Shown piece by piece: positions 61,493 to 64,000 of a stretch of DNA of 64,000 bases (its first letter is position 1; each line of letters starts with the position of its first letter). The stretch is taken from assembly GCA_029747015.1 (NCBI GenBank), contig JAKOGI010001573.1, positions 28,501-92,500 on the forward strand, in the 5' to 3' direction. Source of the DNA: Carnegiea gigantea (lineage: Eukaryota; Streptophyta; Magnoliopsida; Caryophyllales; Cactaceae). The notes below the pieces were generated by a model that saw nothing but the letters and a program-made list of their open reading frames with translations, did no database searches and was not told the origin of the DNA. The position numbers and the translations under genes were made by a program.

Positions 61493-61720
61493 TTAATGTC
61501 CATGTCCATGATCATCATGGCCTTCCTAAGGGTGTTTCCAACCCTAAAATAGGAGTGCAAAACCATCAGTCTACTAATCAAAGAAGAGACACCTTACCTT
61601 TACTCAATTCTACTCTTTGAGAAAAAGAAGGGGGATGTTAAAATGTAGTCGCTAGTAGTAGGTTAAAAGCTCACCAAGACAACTTGACCATCTTGTTTCG
61701 CCCTGTAAAGAACCCAAAAC
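61493..61720 (-). pseudogene. NDUFB2 duplicate, exons 2 and 3 only, with a premature stop
   Basis: Exon 2 (61720-61675, 46 nt as in the parent) encodes FWVLYRAKQDGQVVL with intact splice sites. Exon 3 (61543-61493) encodes GWKHP, a TAG at 61528-61526 where the parent has Trp, then EGHDDHGHGH and TAA. Flanking and intronic DNA up to about 62850 also resembles the parent, for example ATCAAATTCAAGCTCAAAT near 62694 against 51650. So this is a segmental DNA duplicate and not a processed copy. No exon 1 match was found to the right. The 68-residue product cannot be made. Confidence 0.85.
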
Positions 61721-63240
61721 CTGAAACATTCAATATGAGCAATTAGCTTAGAATTTCTCAAAATTTGGCTGTCTTACCCTAGTGATCTAATTGAAGTCCC
61801 ATATTAGGACCACAATAAGACATTTCAGATGCAATTGCAATTCATTCTCTTGTATGATTGTGCTTAGATGGAAAAGGCAGCCAACAAAAAATAACCAACG
61901 AAGAGATAGGCACATGGTATGCACTTAGTAATGCACATGCAACTCCCCATCATGCTCAAGGAGCAAGAGAAGATGGGGGGAAACAAACACCAAACCCTGA
62001 ACACAAGTTATATCCTATAGTACTAGCCTTCCAAAAACCATACGTCCACATCACTAAAAAATAAATGCGACAATGAAATAATTTTGAATGCACTTCATGG
62101 AACTCAATAGATAACAAAAAAATCTTATAATAATAAATTCCTAGTCCGGTGAAGCAGACAACCGCTAGCACACATCTCTGAATTGATCAAGAATTCTAGG
62201 CAATGAAACATTCTTTTTGGATCAATGCTTCACTAGTCGGTAGATCCATTTGTCTTGTATCAATAGCTGTTGTCCTATTACATGTGCCCCCCCCCCCGCG
62301 GGGAGCGAACAGAGAAAGACCATAAGGACCTGACACTGTCATAGTCCCTACCTGGAGATGTCACCCTTATATTATGCTTAGAAACTACAAGAGCATTCAT
62401 TATTACTTGTAAAAGGAGTGAGTCTCTTTCTATTGAAGGAGAAAGAATTGCAAAGGACAACACAACCCATGGAAGTGAGGAACAAGAAGGCCATCTTAGC
62501 CCACCTCCCATCTCACCTCACTGATATGCTGATTTGATTTGAGGAAGAAACAAACTCTAGTGATTTATTTTCCAAGGCCGTCATAATGCAGAGAACAGGA
62601 AAGCTTAGCCTTGAAATGAAATATCCGCTCAAATCCCTCATTATTTAACCCTAATGAAGATTTCTTTTATGTTAGCTAAACTACATCATTGATATCAAAT
62701 TCAAGCTCAAATAATGTACAAGTCCATCTTAAACAATCTAGCCCAAGTCAATTATTAAACTACAATTACAATACCCGATTACTAAAAACTAGTGACTCTA
62801 CCCTCAAATTAACCTTAGTGATTCCATTACCAAGTAATTGGAGCATCACTTTTCAATAACAAATCTTAATTTCTCAAAAGAACAGCAGCACTTTCTTCAA
62901 AACTGGCATAAGGGAAGAATCAATAGACTTGATAACCCCAAAAAGGGGCCATTGGGCAAAGGAAGCGTGATGTTAGTGGGGTCAACTGATGCCCCCCTCC
63001 CCAAAAAAAGACTTTATAACGAAAAAATTAAAAAAAGGATACAAATAAATAATATTTGGTGGCTAAGAGATACACAGGGAAGTGTCTAATCTAGTGGTGG
63101 GAGAGCCTGTATTGCTGGTCTTTAGTGTTACACGTCACAAATTCAAGTAATGTTGTTTGCGTTTTGATTTTTTTTTTTTTTTTTTTGGGTAAGTTCATTT
63201 TTCCAAGTCTTAAGGCTCTTTTGACTTATGTTTCATACAC
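61721..63240. other. Decayed intron 1 of the NDUFB2 duplicate, then unrelated DNA
   Basis: Weak co-linearity with NDUFB2 intron 1 is visible to about 62850, including homopolymer tracts at 62287-62297 and 62994-63008. Exon 1 is absent. A T-rich run lies at 63167-63186. Confidence 0.5.
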
Positions 63241-63365
63241 CCAAAAAGGAAGACACTAGTATCTGAACACACTCAAACCCTAACTAAGTCTCTCACCTCT
63301 CTCTCCAAATTTGTAAGTTCACAGTTTACCAATTCTAGTTTAATACTTTAATTGTCTTGAAGTTG

Positions 63366-63700
63366 TTATTTAATCCTTTAATTTGCAGATCAATCTTCTT
63401 TTTTAGTTTAATTTATGAGTTTAATTTTTCAAATTTAATTCTAAAATTGTTTAATTTGTGAGTTTAATTTGAATTTTAGGTTAAAGTGTATAAATATTTC
63501 AAAAAATAGCACTTCAATTGACCTTAATAGTTCAATTTGTTGCTTAATCCTTTAATTCTACGTAAATTTGTTCTTTTAGTTTTAATTTATGAGTTTAATT
63601 TGCCAATTTTAATTCTAACGTTGTTTAATTTGTTGGTTAATTTGAATTCTAAGTCAAAATGCATAAATATTTCAATTAAAGGGCTATATTTTTTAATATC
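63366..63700. repeat. Tandem duplication of about 173 bp, AT-rich
   Basis: TTAATCCTTTAATT begins two copies (about 63371 and 63544). Both continue with TTTTAGTTTAATTTATGAGTTTAATTT-like wording and a GTTTAATTTG.G.TTAATTTGAATT stretch, then a CATAAATATTTCAA-type end. Confidence 0.75.
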
Positions 63701-64000
63701 TACACGTTGGTTTTATGACTATGGTAAAATTTTATATTGTGTGTATTATTATTTCTAGTTCTTCCTTTGACTTTTGTTTGAGTAGTGATTGTGGTTATGC
63801 TATACTGGCTATTACTCTTTCTTGCGTGTAATGCAATCCTATATGATTGTAGATTAATCTTAGCATGGGTATTATTGTTGCACCTTGGCGTGCTTGAGTC
63901 GTAGCCTCTTTGCAACTGCGGTTTTTATCTTCCACCTCCAATTGTTTGATTGTAGATTGCTACTGGCCAGTTTAGTAGTGTCTTGCTGTTTACTGCTTAA
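63701..64000. other. Right window edge, nothing recognised
   Basis: AT-rich DNA without a recognisable gene or repeat; short ORFs only. Confidence 0.4.

Noticed and set aside
62278..62511. Minus-strand ORF starting MGGG, suggestive of an exon 1 for the NDUFB2 duplicate
   Set aside because: Similarity ends after four residues, and intron co-linearity places any exon 1 further right. Probably chance.

Overview
The window is a nuclear chromosome segment of a flowering plant, most likely a eudicot. It has GT-AG split genes with long introns, plant gene families (a CALS9/GSL10-type callose synthase and a mitochondrial complex I AGGG/NDUFB2 subunit), and many nested plant transposable elements. 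The species cannot be named from the sequence alone. Most uninterrupted reading frames are short and are not genes; the real genes were found by joining exons.

Layout: 1-1775 is a short minus-strand LTR retrotransposon, cut by the left window edge, whose main ORF looks like a PTB/hnRNP-L-type RRM. 1776-3835 is a decayed L1-type LINE. 3940-10630 holds the last eight exons of a CALS9 callose synthase; its introns carry a tRNA-derived SINE, a hAT-type MITE with an 8-bp target duplication and a (TG)n tract. A Tourist-like MITE lies just downstream (10958-11160). 11680-17311 is a broken multi-exon gene of the plant Ulp1-like (transposon-associated) family. Its catalytic Cys is replaced by Tyr, it has in-frame stops and frame breaks, and two of its introns are filled with modules carrying TTCACT. 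A solo LTR (17312-20693, containing a 68-bp minisatellite) ends it.

20694-44715 is a nest of elements. Remnant element B (LTR end, PBS, about 216 bp, PPT, LTR start) was entered by element A, a 16.5-kb chromovirus-type Ty3/gypsy element (23387-39858) with a perfect ATATT target duplication. The two LTRs of A are very similar, but its gag-pol is ruined. Inside A, in opposite orientation, lies a head-to-tail triplication of a 1.83-kb non-autonomous LTR unit that encodes a gag-like zinc-knuckle protein. Beyond A, the B LTR resumes and then meets an RTE-clade LINE (minus strand) whose single roughly 968-codon frame is broken by four stops.

44716-64000 is gene-poor. It holds a complete three-exon NDUFB2 (AGGG) gene on the minus strand (49134-52424) and, about 12 kb to the right, a partial duplicate (61493-61720) that keeps exons 2 and 3 but has a Trp-to-stop change. 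The rest is AT-rich intergenic DNA with tandem repeats and a notable series of composite poly(C)-poly(A) tracts. The two clear host genes, a cell-wall/callose enzyme and a respiratory subunit, have no functional link; everything between them is mobile DNA or decayed genes.
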